Of a DNA stretch of 64,000 bases, positions 45,141 to 57,145 are shown one piece after another. Numbering within the stretch: the stretch's first letter is position 1; every line of letters begins with the position of its first letter. The notes under the pieces are model-generated. The model was given only the letters and a program-made list of their open reading frames with translations. It was not told the DNA's origin and searched no databases. Made by a program: the position numbers and the translations under genes. Source of the stretch: Rosellinia necatrix (lineage: Eukaryota > Ascomycota > Sordariomycetes > Xylariales > Xylariaceae); contig JAGYVD010000003.1 of assembly GCA_021209875.1 (NCBI GenBank), forward strand, positions 310,001-374,000, written 5' to 3'.

Positions 45141-48100
45141 TATGACAAACCCCGAGTTGTGGGTTAACTACAGAAGAGTTCGATAGTGAAGGTAAAATTG
45201 AAGAAATGTGGGCGTCAACTTTTAATATGTTGATGCGAATGGTATGAGAAACTTACGTGATCGCACAGCAACCCTTCGAGGTACACTAAGATTACTATGT
45301 TGCGCGACCCCGAGACCCCAGTCATTGGCAAATTGAGGCAAGAAACTCTTACATGTGCAACAGTTCTCAAAGTCTTAGCTTTGTAGCGCGCGATGCTTGG
45401 CGCCGAAAGGTGTCTAGAGTCTTAGACGATTAGTCGCCCTCTTATCATAGGGTCTCCTACTGCAGCTGCATGCGGGATACGCCGCAAATTCTAGATTTGC
45501 AGAGTCAGGGCATCACTCGTAATACTGTATACTTGCATATGAGAAAACTACCTCAAAATCTCTCATCTCCCTAGTCAATATTCTTGGCGCGCTACTCGCT
45601 CCCAGCAGCACGGACGCCGTTATCCATGTCTCTTGCGGGGTACTAGGATTGCCCATGCAGAGGTCCATGAATAAAGGTCCACGTGGAAATTGACATTGGC
45701 TTATAGTGTAAATAATAAATCATCATACGGCTTTGCCTGCTAAGGTAAGCCAGCTTAACCTTGTAGCACTCCGTTTTTTGCTTAAAAGCTTAAGCTTTAT
45801 GAGTATTTGTTGATTTTTTATCTCTATAGTTATTACAATAGTAGAAAAATTCGGTATTAGCACGCGTATTCAAGCCTTAACCATTCACTTAGAACGCTAT
45901 TCGCGGAGGTCCGAAAATTACATAGGTGGTGGTGATATGCCCCCTTTTATGCTACGCGGGCTAATTTAGCCCCTAATATCCACTTCCCTAGCAGCTTAGT
46001 CACAATACTCTTTTTCGCCAGCTAGAGTTCGATTGCACTATGATTGGGTTCTACTAGGGTCAGGGCTCCACCACCCAACTTCCCCTTCTACAACCCCAAC
46101 TTTCAGGCACATTGGGCTCGAAATAGCCCCGAATTCGTCCCACCCACCACCCGATGGCAACAGGCCACCAGAGAAGGATTAGGTTTTTTCCAGTCGGTAG
46201 ATAGCATATATAGCGTAGGGCACTTTTCCGGCTAGCTTTCTAGGCCCGACTACGTACCAAATTCGACGCTAAAGGATAAGCATACGTTTGCTACACCTTT
46301 AGCTGCGGCCTCGTACCGAAAGCGACCCGTATTAGGCTCACGCTCCCCCCCAGAATACATGCTATTTACACTGCGCGGTGTGTCCTGTTGGTGATGTAGA
46401 TCACGGTGACTTACGAACCTCTCCACCTGTTCTTGTCGGCTTAGGCTGCCGGTATCCCTCTATGTGGGCAACAGGCCTTGACTCAAGGTGTTGTATGACT
46501 GATTGCGTCTCTGTATGAGCCTTCGAGCTCCATGCTTTACTCTCGCAAGCTGTACGCATGTACATATGATGAAAATAACTAATAAGAGCCATCTGTCGTT
46601 TATTGCCCCTAATACTAGGACTTGGGTTGTTTAAGCCTCCGTATCCTCCCAGGTCGTGCACAAAGTGCTATGCATCCTGATGGGTTGGGTGTACCTCTAC
46701 GAGTAGTTTGGGTCTTCGTATCGGGAATTGGTGTGTCTTCTTAATGTCTTATATCCCATGTTCCCATCCGACGCCGTAAAGATCGTAAGCCCCCCTCTGA
46801 GTTGGGTTTGAAAGAATTCTGTGAGCGGTGCCCAGAAGGCCATCGCGCTTGACCCTGATCGCCTTTGGAATCCTATGATAGGTATTGTAACGCTATGTGT
46901 CCGGGTGATAGACCATAGCCAACTTGCAGAATTGCCATTTGTCATATGGTGCCTTCATTTCCTGTCTCGATATGCTGTACGGCGTGAACGTTTTGGTCTG
47001 AGGCCATCGCGTAAGGTCTTGGATAGAAGGTCGGTCGATTGTATTGACGGGGCGTCTATTCGGACCCGTCGTGCTTCCCCTGCGCAGGTATGTGAGCTTC
47101 CACCATAGCGTTTAACGAGACACGTTTATATGTGCACATCAAGAAGGCGCAACGTGTTGAAGATAAAGACAAAATCGGGCGACAGAAAAACGACATGAGG
47201 CGTAGCCTACCTCTCAACGTTCAAGGTTTTTTTAATAACCTTCTATGCATTAGCATTCATGTGAAGAATACGCAGACGCTGCGAACGTTTCCCATCTATA
47301 CCTGAGTTTAACTTGCCTCTCGGCTCTAGTATAGTTGATATGTTAGGACGGATTGAAGCTTTCGTCGGATGTGGAACAGACAGCGTCGCATCTATCATAC
47401 CCCCCATCTGGAATTCTATACAATCACTATTCTCCACAGATAAACCGAGAAGCTTAATGCAAGCCAGCTAAGGACTTGCTCTATCGAAGGAACCATCCGT
47501 ACGCTATCTACACTGTGTTTTCGATGTCAAGCCAATGTCACCTGATCCTGCAACAACATAACTACGAAACTTGCTCATATTAGCGCACCTCGGCACCTGT
47601 AGCGGATGATGGAGGTTGAACTGTCGCATAGAGAATGAAGGGAGGCCAGATAACCCCTCTTCAGATGTTTATGTTACATTACTCTTCATCTCCTGATAAG
47701 ACACATAGCATCGCAGGCCCATTGTTAGAGGTTTAAACGGGGTGGGGGAAGGTGAAGCTTGCGCAGTCAATACAGACTCTGCCCACTCATATAAACAACA
47801 TCAGATTAGTCCCACACCGGTTAGATATAATTCGAGAGATCCAAAGGAATACGATAGTATAGGTAGAGCTCTGAGTAAGCTGATTCATTAAACTATGAAC
47901 TGGTATGCTGAGCATGATGTGTCTCAGGATTTAAGATACGTGCAATCTTGTCTGCTATGTAACCCCGCTTATATCATTCTTTTAGCATCACTACGGTTCG
48001 GTACATGTGCTTATTCGAAGTCTATATCTGTAATTCTACTGTGTAGTGACGACTTACGAAAGCCTATTGGCGGCGGCTTAGCCGTCTTGAACGTCTCACT

Positions 48101-48961
48101 GCTACGCAACTCCCTCTCAGACTTACTGATGACATTAGTGTCATAGGTTGGAGAATATGGCGACGGATGCGTAACGCTTAGGAACTTGGGGCTGAAGGTG
48201 TCATCGGGTATAGATCTTGGCAGACCATACAATTGTCAGTGTTTTTCTACCATCTTAGCACAACCGACGTGTTGGGCCTTCCATCTTGGTAAAACAAACT
48301 CAATCCTGCTCATGCCCGCTGCTCTTCATACAATCACTCCCTTACAGCGAACCAGTACCCATCAAGTACCCCAACGTCTTGGGAAGGTATATTGCAGTTG
48401 ACACTTGGCAACTGCCCCAATTTGGGAACTCAATGAGGCTTATCTGACCCCATCTCCGCGACTTGTTGGATACATGATCGGCAAGTAGTATGCAGCTGTA
48501 GCCGAAATGGTTCCCGCCATGATAGGTAATATGAAGGCTGTAGTAGCTGGCATAAGTCGAATGTGCTCAGACCCCCTCCTCCGCGACCTCAGGGGATAAC
48601 ACGAGAATAGATTTTGTGACATATGTCATCGAAAGTGTCTCGAATGGGCAACTCGGAAGGGCTAACGTGCCACCGTTATGATCATTCAGCCTGTCGACAG
48701 ATCCCTTCTCGTGGACACGAGACCTATCTGTTGGCGCCACTATTAGGGGCACTGCCCATGATGTCCGTTAAACTGGGGCCCTATGGTCATTATCCAACAC
48801 ATGATTACGCTACTAATCGTAGCCCTAGAGCCGCCACCTGCCAGATATTTGATACGTAGGAAGGAACGTATGATTCATTTCACGTAGTCTCTTTATCCAA
48901 TAAATGAAACGACCAATTGTTTATAGTGTCAAATCACCCGAGTCTAAAGTTGTTTTTCATA
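45141..48961. other. Long AT-rich tract with decayed repeats
   Basis: Nearly 4 kb without a supportable gene. It contains a repeat (46050-46171) with an inverted copy at 52296-52376, and many stop-filled short frames. Composition and stop density are as expected of RIP-degraded mobile-element DNA. I could not identify a transposase or reverse transcriptase. Confidence 0.5.
46050..46171 (+). repeat. Repeat, inverted partner at 52296-52376
   Basis: The reverse complement of 52296-52376 matches this segment over its whole length except for an extra block of about 35 bases here (roughly 46059-46095), flanked by short TTCTAC repeats, and a small difference near 46120. Shared core: TTCAGGCACATTGGGC and ATTCGTCCCACCCACCACCC (written with one mismatch between copies). 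Confidence 0.85.
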
Positions 48962-49650
48962 ATGGCTATAACAAGTTGGATTCGAAAACGGGCTGTGCAC
49001 CATCCTATCGACCCCTTACAGATCATCAACATTACGATAGAATTTGTGCTCGCCTGTACCTCTCTTGGGCTTCTCTTAACTGTGTATCCTGAGAGCTTCC
49101 GAGAGACTCTATGGCTGATCGGTGGAGAGGCGGGGTGGAATTCAAATCCAAGGCTACGGATATACTTTTATGCAAATTACAAGGAGCCGCCCGAAATTGC
49201 TTTTATCTGGACACACAGGTAACCTCGACTCAACACCTCGTATTTCCACCTAAATTCGGGACGTCGCTAACCAAAGGTCTTTTTATTAGCCTCGATGTCG
49301 TTAACATTGGTGCCTCGATCACTTCTCTCGCCGTAGCTCTAACGAGAATCTTCTTTGCTTATTTCCATATGACGGCTCGAGCCTCGAATGCATTTTACGA
49401 TTTGCTACTATTAGCATTATGGACCTACAGTGTCTCCATCCAACTATCTGGGGACTATAGTGACCCCGAACACTTGAGCCATAGACCGTGGTATCTAGAA
49501 AAGAGCTGTGGCCAGATAACGCCAGGATATGTTAAATTCTGCCACCTATCTAAGGCTGCGTTTGCTCTTTGTGTTCTCTCAGCGTGCGTTACCCCTGGAA
49601 TTTCTTTACGGCTCCTGTCTCTTCCAAGGTCAATCCTCCTCTTTCTTTAG
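48962..49650 (+). CDS. Predicted four-TM membrane protein, unknown function
   Basis: Two exons, 48962-49218 and 49290-49650 (intron 49219-49289, donor GTAACC, acceptor TTAG), give 205 residues from MAITSWIRKRAVHHPIDPLQ. Hydrophobic segments: INITIEFVLACTSLGLLL (about 22-39), VVNIGASITSLAVALTRIFF (about 90-109), AFYDLLLLALWTYSVS (about 121-136) and LSKAAFALCVLSACV (about 170-184). Between TM3 and the last segment comes SDPEHLSHRPWYLEKSC, a pattern I associate with small fungal four-TM proteins of unknown role. It is the only apparently intact gene between 38.6 and 52.3 kb. A further intron near the C-terminus is possible. Function not assigned. Confidence 0.62.
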
Positions 49651-50214
49651 ATAATGAAACATAGCACTCATTAACCCATAATGCGAACCTGCAGCATCTT
49701 TTACTGCTCGCGTGTAGTATTTTTGGCTCTTCGTGTCGCCTACGGATGCGGCAAGTTGGATATATTTGAAGGCGGGGCAGAGCACGCATATCGCAGACTG
49801 GTACTATCCGAACATGAAAACCTCTAAGTCACAAATAAAATGACCTTCATCGCTAGCCCAACAGGAAACGGAGATATGTTGCCATTAAATACCGCTTTGT
49901 GTCTCTCTTAGCGACCACTTCTACCCGACTAATAACTGCTGTGTATGCGTAGTGGAGAGGGTGTATGTGCCCCTAGGGAATAGGAATTGAAAGTACTCCT
50001 CGAAAGTCTGTCCCAACTTGTATTAATAATACTTATTTTGATAATGCGGACCGAATGTCGTGACATGAGGTTCCACAGCTGTGTTGCTAACGATGGCGAT
50101 TTTCAGGGGTATGTAGACTCATCTTTCATGGAAAGTTCATAGCTCGATAGGTGGTTGGCTAAAAAAAAAAGGAAAAAGTATGTCTTCCTATAGCCGAGAG
50201 ATGATCTACGGCAC
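49651..50214. other. Intergenic
   Basis: AT-rich, including a run of 10 A near 50162. Nothing else seen. Confidence 0.5.
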
Positions 50215-50997
50215 TCAAGTCTTGATAGCTATGGTGACTAGAAGTTCCATGTCCATTTGAATTCCATCCTCCGTCATAAGTTTGTCCCATTCGCGTATCA
50301 TTTCTTCTCTTGCCCTTGGCCGCAGTTCGAGTGGGATGCCACCATAAGTCTTTCCTGAAGAGCTGGTATCTAACCAGTTGAGCATTGCATCCGAGTTTTC
50401 GGCCGACTTGACAATTATCCTTCTGATAATTTCCCGTTCCTGAAACCCCGCCTCATCGAGAAGAGTCTCCAATTCAGCCACCTTGAGAAATTTCGGTGGG
50501 CTCTGCTCAGCATAGATGCAATAAGGGTATCTCGATAGCACATCCGCCTTGATCTTCTCGTGCGCAGCAACAAAGTCTCCGGATCCGCCAGAGATTCCGA
50601 GACGGCTTCCTGGACGCAAGACGTGGCTAAACTCCTTGACTGCTGTACGTTAGTCCTGCACCTAGTGTAGAGTCGAGTTCACAAATATAGCGTCGAAGCT
50701 CTGGGAGAGAAATTGTGAAAGATCTTGGGCTTTCCCTTGATGGAATGATACATTCGGCTGCGCCCTTTCCTTGACCGCAATATAGATCCGTTCCTTGCTC
50801 GGGTCGATGCCTACGACCTCTCCTTTATGTCCCACAAGCTCAGCTATTCGGACAGTGATGTCACCAGGTCCGCAGCTGACATCATGGACCCGCATGCCGG
50901 GAGTGATGTTAAATTTTTGAAGAAGAAATCTTGTTGTGTCTTTTTGTGTTTGATTCGCAAAGGTGTAACCTCTCGCAAACTCTTTGATGTCCGCCAT
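50215..50997 (-). pseudogene. SAM-dependent methyltransferase with two nonsense codons
   Basis: Class I (UbiE/COQ5-type) methyltransferase frame of 260 residues on the minus strand, ATG at 50997. Motif I is VHDVSCGPGDITVRIAEL with the acidic motif VVGIDPS after it. FDAIFVNSTLH leads to motif-III-type VLRPGSRLGISGGSGDF. The end contains FLKVAELETLLDEAGFQERE and NWLDTSSSGKTYGGIPLELR, typical of a family common in fungal secondary-metabolite and core genomes. The frame is continuous except for TAG at 50664-50662 and TAA at 50652-50650. Family sequence suggests these were Trp (after NSTLH) and Gln. No intron can remove both. Both changes fit CpA-to-TpA mutation. Confidence 0.9.
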
Positions 50998-52295
50998 AAT
51001 TAGTCAAGGTCTTCGGGTGTTCACTATCAGGCGTTTGATAGAATGACAGACAGCTAACCTCAGCGACATATTCCAGTTCAAGAGCAATTATAAGTTCGAC
51101 ATTGTTAGCTTTTACTAGTTCACGATGATACAGTGGTCATATAACATGGAGCAAGTTTAGTCGTCTCCAACAAATCCCGCCTACCTGCTCGATTATTCTT
51201 GTTCGTATAGCCTAGATTAACCGCCAGATGGCATAAGCCGTCTTTTTCATACTTAATACGAAGGTCTGGGTGGCAATTTATCTACCATTCCTGGCAACAG
51301 CCTATAGTGCAGACCCATACCAAACACTGCTTCAAACGTTTGATTAGATGCTGTATTTTGGGGCCGAGTTTGGTACGTATTGTTGCGGCGTTTTGGTTTT
51401 AGCTTTAGGGAGTAGATGACCGAAGCTATTCGCTATTGTCAGGAGGATAAATCACACAACGAGGTACCAGCTACCCTATGGTGTAGCTCTAGAGATATAT
51501 TTGTGTATGTAAGGACTGAATGCCTCCCACCTAGATGGTAGTCCCAGGAATCAATAATATTGAGCCCTACCCCTATACTTGGCTATCTACCTGCTACCCA
51601 GCTGCTACCTCATAGTGACTAGACCCCACTCTGGGCATTCTAAACATGACAGCTATACAGCCCGTTTTTTTAAACTATCTGGCCTTAGATTCAGTCGACA
51701 CTTTTTGGTCTCATTGAATTTTACTGATTTTCCCTTAATACGTTTTATTGCTTCATAGTGCCTTAATCAACTAGCTCCCCAACAGTACAATCAATGCAGA
51801 TAACAGTCAGAAGCGTAAGGACGACTTATCTCCAACGGAACCGCTATTGTGCCTCACTAATACAGGTGGTTCACTTAACTGGCGCATAAAAAAGTGAACT
51901 AGCTAGACCGCGGGTTTGATCAATATGCCAGATACGGCCGGCGATTGGATGTCAATACGTGTTTGCTCACTACCAGAAGACTGTGAACTGCAAACCTCAC
52001 CGCATGCTGTTTGATAGATAGCTATCGGCGGATATCGAGTGACTTGCTTAATTATCGATATCATATTACCAACAAGGCGTACCGCGCAGTATAAAATAGC
52101 ATGTATTTTTATGGAGGAGCGTACGCCTGTCTTGGTTCAATTTTAACAAAACGCCGCTGGTAGAGGTGCAGCAGAAGCATGCTTGTTTTAGTATTAAATA
52201 TAGTACGCAGTAAGGCCTAAAAAGCTAGCCGAAAATGCCCATACGTTATGAATGCTATCTACCAGCTGAAGTAACCAGTTCTAACTGTTCTTTTA
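50998..52295. other. AT-rich intergenic with dispersed-repeat copy C
   Basis: No gene supported. Includes repeat copy C near 51190-51262. The rest is AT-rich and stop-filled. Confidence 0.5.
51190..51262 (+). repeat. Dispersed repeat family, copy C
   Basis: The blocks CCTAGATTAACCGCCAGATG and GCATAAGCCG match 44188-44222 (copy B) with mostly transition differences. It keeps only the right part of the element. Confidence 0.75.
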
Positions 52296-52376
52296 CTAGT
52301 GGCCTAATGCCATTGGGTGGTGGGTGGGACGAATTTAGGGCCCAATGTGCCTGAATGTTGGGGTAGAACCCGATCA
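52296..52376 (-). repeat. Inverted repeat copy immediately upstream of P450
   Basis: Reverse-complement partner of 46050-46171 (see that entry). It ends seven bases before the ATG chosen for the P450, so the P450 promoter or 5' leader lies inside or just across a repeat boundary. An upstream in-frame ATG at 52317 lies inside the repeat and would add 22 unrelated residues. Confidence 0.85.
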
Positions 52377-52382
52377 GTATTT

Positions 52383-54195
52383 ATGAGCCTGCCGTCTTTA
52401 CAGCACTTAATCACCTTTGCCACAGACCCAAATTTCTCGTCATATGGCCGAGAAATCCTCGCAAACATGCCTTTCTTGTCAGAAACACTCTCAGCAGCAG
52501 ATTGTGTTCCCTTAGCTCTGGGCAGCTTCTTGTTATGGTATCTAATCTCATCAGTCTTCACTTGGTACAGACTGCGACATGTTCCGGGGCCGTTCTTGGC
52601 GAGGTTCTCGTATTTCTGGCTCGCTCGGATAGGACAGAAGGGGCAGCTCTATTACGTCCACCGTGACCTGTGCAAAAAATACGGCCCGCTCGTCCGTGTC
52701 GGCCCAAATACGTTGACCACGGACGATCCGGAGATCTGGAGACGAGCCAGTGCTGTTAGGAGCTCCTATGGCAAGGACCCGTGGTATCATGGGGCAAGGT
52801 TCAATCCGTATCACGATATCATGTTTACCACTCTAGATGTGCCAGCACACGACAAGATGAAGGCTCTTGTGGGGGGTGCCTTTGGTGGGCGCGAGGTTCC
52901 TCTTCTCGAGTCCGGCGTCGACGAGCAAGTGACGGCACTGATCGATAATATCCGGCAAAACCTTTCGGATGATGCCGGCAATAACTCTAGTGCTCTCCTC
53001 GATATGGCGCCCCTAATGAGCTATTTTACCATGGATGTGGTCACGAAAGTGGCGTTCGGTCGAGAATATGGATATCTAAAAGCCAACGAAGACCTGTACA
53101 GCTTTCTCGGAGAAGTCCAACAAAATTGGCCAAAAGCCTCATTGATAGCCGACTTCCCCCCGGTGCGGAATATTGTCCTGTCCCCGTTGTTTCTGAAGCT
53201 TCTCGGCCCGTCGGCGACAGACGCAAAAGGGATGGGCAAGCTGATGGGGTGAGTCATACATGTTAGCTTTGAGGCGCGCATTTGCTAACAATACTCATAG
53301 AGTGGCGAAGGAGTATGTTGGCAAGAGGTATTATCCGGATGCGAAGCCCCAGAGAGATCTTCTAGTATGCCGTGAATGTCTTCAATGATTAAATGTTTTC
53401 TAATGAGTGTTAAGGGCTCATGGATTCGCAATGGTCTGACCCAAGAGCAAGCTGAGATGGAGGGTCTGTTCATGATCGTGGCAGGGTCCGATACGACAGC
53501 CTCGGCTCTCCGTATTACCCTGCTTCATGTTATGACCTGTCCCCGAGTCTATAATAAGCTTAAGCAAGAAATACGCGACGCCTTAATTAGCGGCGGAGTT
53601 TCCAGTCCTATTAAATTCGAAGAAGCAAAGCGGCTGCCGTATCTCCAGGTGTGTTTATCAAACGCGCGCGCATAAAACAATGTTGATCCATCTATAGGCT
53701 ATCGTATATGAGGGTCTTCGCATGCGTCCGCCGGCACCTAGCCTCTTCCCCAAGATAGTCCCGCCAGAAGGTGATGTGATTCACGGGAAGTTCATCCCAG
53801 GCGGTACGGCGATCGGGATGAACACTGCGTCCCTCTTCGCATCGACTACCCATTTTGGCGATGATGCGGACCTTTTCCGCCCAGAGCGTTTCACCGAAGC
53901 TAGTGAGCAGAAACGGGCTGAGATGGAAAGATTAGTAGAACTTGGATTTGGCTACGGTAGATTCCTATGTGCAGGGAAGCCAGTTGCATTCATGGAGCTG
54001 AATAAGGTGTATTTTGAGGTACGCGCGTGTATCACCAGAGCTTTCTACGATTTGACTAAATCAGATGTTCAGTTACTGCGCACTTTCGACTTTCAATTGG
54101 CCAACCCGGCGAATCCGTGGAAATCTTGGAGCTATGTCATTTTTATGGAGGAGGACATGTGGGTAAAGGTCTCGGAAGCAGAGACGATTGGTTAA
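52383..54195 (+). CDS. Cytochrome P450 monooxygenase (pisatin-demethylase-like)
   Basis: Five exons, 52383-53248, 53301-53364, 53415-53648, 53698-54018 and 54073-54195, give 535 residues. The start MSLPSLQHLITF was preferred over an upstream ATG inside the repeat. A membrane anchor (VPLALGSFLLWYLISSVFTW) is followed by the proline hinge LRHVPGPFLARF. Other motifs: I-helix IVAGSDTTASAL, K-helix EGLR in AIVYEGLRMRPP, FRPERF, and the heme loop FGYGRFLCAGKPVA with the thiolate Cys near residue 479. The last intron (54019-54072) joins KVYFE to LLRTFDFQLANP, as in the pisatin-demethylase/CYP57-like group, known for detoxifying plant compounds or tailoring metabolites. ER-bound. The substrate is unknown. 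It is intact despite sitting next to the pseudogenised methyltransferase. Confidence 0.92.
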
Positions 54196-57145
54196 GCCGC
54201 CACGGGAGTGCAATTTGCAGTACCCAGATTCAATCTGTAGGATTACTTTAATGACAAGATGGGGGGAATATCAACACTTGAAATCCAAAGATAACTCCTT
54301 TGACAGTCCACCAACTATCCCAGCCGAGCTGGGCCTATTGATGAATTAGTCATTTCCGGTTACACCAAGTCACATAGCCATCGTTGCATTAGCATTCACA
54401 CTATCTCTCAAAGACCAGAAAACGTCACTCAAGGGGTTCGGGTTCCAGGAACACGGCCGGGCGGGTACGATTGTCACAGCCCACAGCCACGACCGCCCAG
54501 CCCGACTGTGACTATGAGGGGCTAATGGAATCTTTAGAGCCAGTGGCGGCTACAAGCTTCCATCTCTCCTTAACTCGGCGGGAAATGTTGTACATACAAG
54601 AGGAAAATACCAGGAGAATTCCCGATATATTCATATACGTTTAGCCGAATAAGTCGACGACGAGGGGCCCCCGCAGAGGCTTGAGGGAAGGGACCTTCAA
54701 TCTAGTAGTACCGACGGCTTTAGAGGGCAGTGTCAGATTTTAGTAGCGCAAGCTGGTAAAAAGAAAATAATGGCGTTGATTCAAATAGAATGGGGGGGCC
54801 ACAGCTGGAAGCTCTATTACCTAGATATAATTATGACTAAGTAACAACAGTCCCTGAGTAATTCAATTATCTCAGCAATTTTGACCATCTCTACAACCGG
54901 CTGAGTCGTAACGAGGATATTAGGCAAGGTGCGAGAAGATATAAAATCTGACGTACAACATTCACCCCTATCCGGACCAGGCGATCGCCTCCCTCCAGCA
55001 CCATACATAATCAATTCGTAGGGTGTTATTATCGACGGCTGCGAATATGATAGCACGGATCCTACGCACAATCCATGCTGGGACAGGGATAACCGCCAAC
55101 ACCCGAACACGGATCAACATCCCGGCTACAAAAGATGCAATGTGCCCACGCCGCATGATGACCTGTCACGCATGCTCCGCGAGTGACGGTTTTGTGGTGG
55201 AAATACAACTGTGTGCGAGACTAGTAGCTGTAGAAGCTCTCGGACCGAGCTAATCAGATTAATTGACTATAGTAAATATGGAAATGAACCGAAAAGGTAT
55301 GGATATGTAGAAAGAACCTATTGGGACGGCCTGTAATGATTCATCAATACAAAACGCAGGTTGACCTTGTGACTAACGCCATCCTCGTTGGGGAGAAACC
55401 ACCAACATTACCATCGTCTCAAATTCCATCAAGGGGGTCTATGGGTCTATTTATAAGTAAATACCACGCTTCTGACCGGTTATCTACTTTATTCTGGCCT
55501 TGGCACGTATTTTATTTACCGCGGCCTCTCCACGGGCTGTGTTATTAAGTTATGATACTTAGGCTCCGACGAAAACATATATAACAACTTCCTCTATATT
55601 TGAAGATACATCTTAAAGCTTTATATCGATTATGTGTCTGTTTTTTCTCTCTTGATCTATCGGTTTCAGATCCTAGTGGTATTGTCATTTCCTAAGGACG
55701 TCGGTCTATGTCCAGGATCAAGAAACGTAGGCTGACCAACCACCACCTCACACGACCCCCCGAGCGTTGCCCTTCCCTCAGTTTTGACAGGTCATCATGC
55801 GCCACGAATATTGACACCTCTATACTAGCCCTCTTTGCGCAGTTCTCTAGATGTGCCCGTTTCCAAAAATCTTGCCATCAGACTGCTATGGCTCCGGCGG
55901 CGGAGTAGGCGGAGTAGCAGGTCGTGGGGGTCTCGGTACTGGGGTTGCTGGAGGGCTGTCCGGTGGAGGGGTGGGGGCATTCATAGTGTCCTCGATACTA
56001 ACGATGTTACTGAGTGTGTAATGCCGAGGGAGCGGGAGATAGATGCAAAAGGTAATAACATACTGTAGTGATATATTGGCTCTCTTTTAGCAGTCGGCGG
56101 TACGCTCTTGACGACGAATTGTCTTGAAGATGGGTATTGTCAGACACAGGAATCCAATGGAGGATGATAGAACCTGACCTGATATATAGTATTTACCTCG
56201 GCCTTATAAACACCCTGATATACGGTGGGGCTGGCTACGCCCGAGGAAATTGTTTGAAATGTAATGTCGATGCGGCTATCTATTATTAAGCACATGGTTT
56301 AAGCGACAGCCTTTTGAGTAAGAAACAGCACCTTCAACAACTGATTCGCGGAAGGCCACACGCTGGCTGCAGTCATCATTGACTTTGCGAGCGTTTCATT
56401 CGTTTAGAATCCCGACAGGGCAAGGAAGATCTGTAAAGGCCAAGGAAAGCGCGACAAGTGATTGGAAGCAACGAAAATGAGGCATAAAAATGAGGCCACT
56501 AATCTTACTCTTGTGTACCACGAGCGGTGGCCCAATGATGGCAGATTCCGCGTGGGATTCGTGCTAAATATAAACTGAAGGTAGCCACCCCTTTTCGGCG
56601 AGTACTAAAATTAAAGTTAACCCTATCGCTAACTAATTGTAACCATCCTATTTCCACAACATCTTGAGTACGCTCGTATATGTATATGCGATGCCAATGT
56701 TACCGCCTCCTTCCGAGCTAGAAAGTATGCAGGAGAGCAAGGGGGAAAGAGGGACCAAAACCCCCGGATCTGTTCAGGTGCTCCTGAATAATATAGCGAC
56801 GCCAGGGAAGTCTCTCATGATCTTGTAGAAGGACCACACTGCCGCCTGGGAGATTTATGGACAAGATAGTAGAGCGCAATCAATGAGGGCCGCAAGAGCT
56901 CCCATTATGCGTTGCTATACTACGGCCCGTTACAACATAACCTGCACAGCATCTCCCAACACCTTGGACTCAGTCAAGCAGGTCTAACGTCAACACCCTC
57001 GCAGCTTTACACGGTCTCTCAAACTAGATAAATATGTATTCAAGGTATGCAGCATTTGCCCCCTAGAAACAGGGGATGCCGCCTATGCATGTATGCTATA
57101 CTGCGGGACCACAGCTAACGATCCCGCGTGCTATCCCACAGACAT
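54196..57145. other. Long intergenic region
   Basis: Almost 3 kb with no supportable gene. A short minus frame at 55984-55887 is proline-rich (APTPPPDSPPATPVPRPPRP) and could be the tail of an unread gene, but I cannot find its upstream exons. GC content rises abruptly after 57200. Confidence 0.4.

Noticed and set aside
52317..52382. Upstream in-frame ATG for the P450
   Set aside because: It lies within a repeat copy and adds residues with no P450 similarity.
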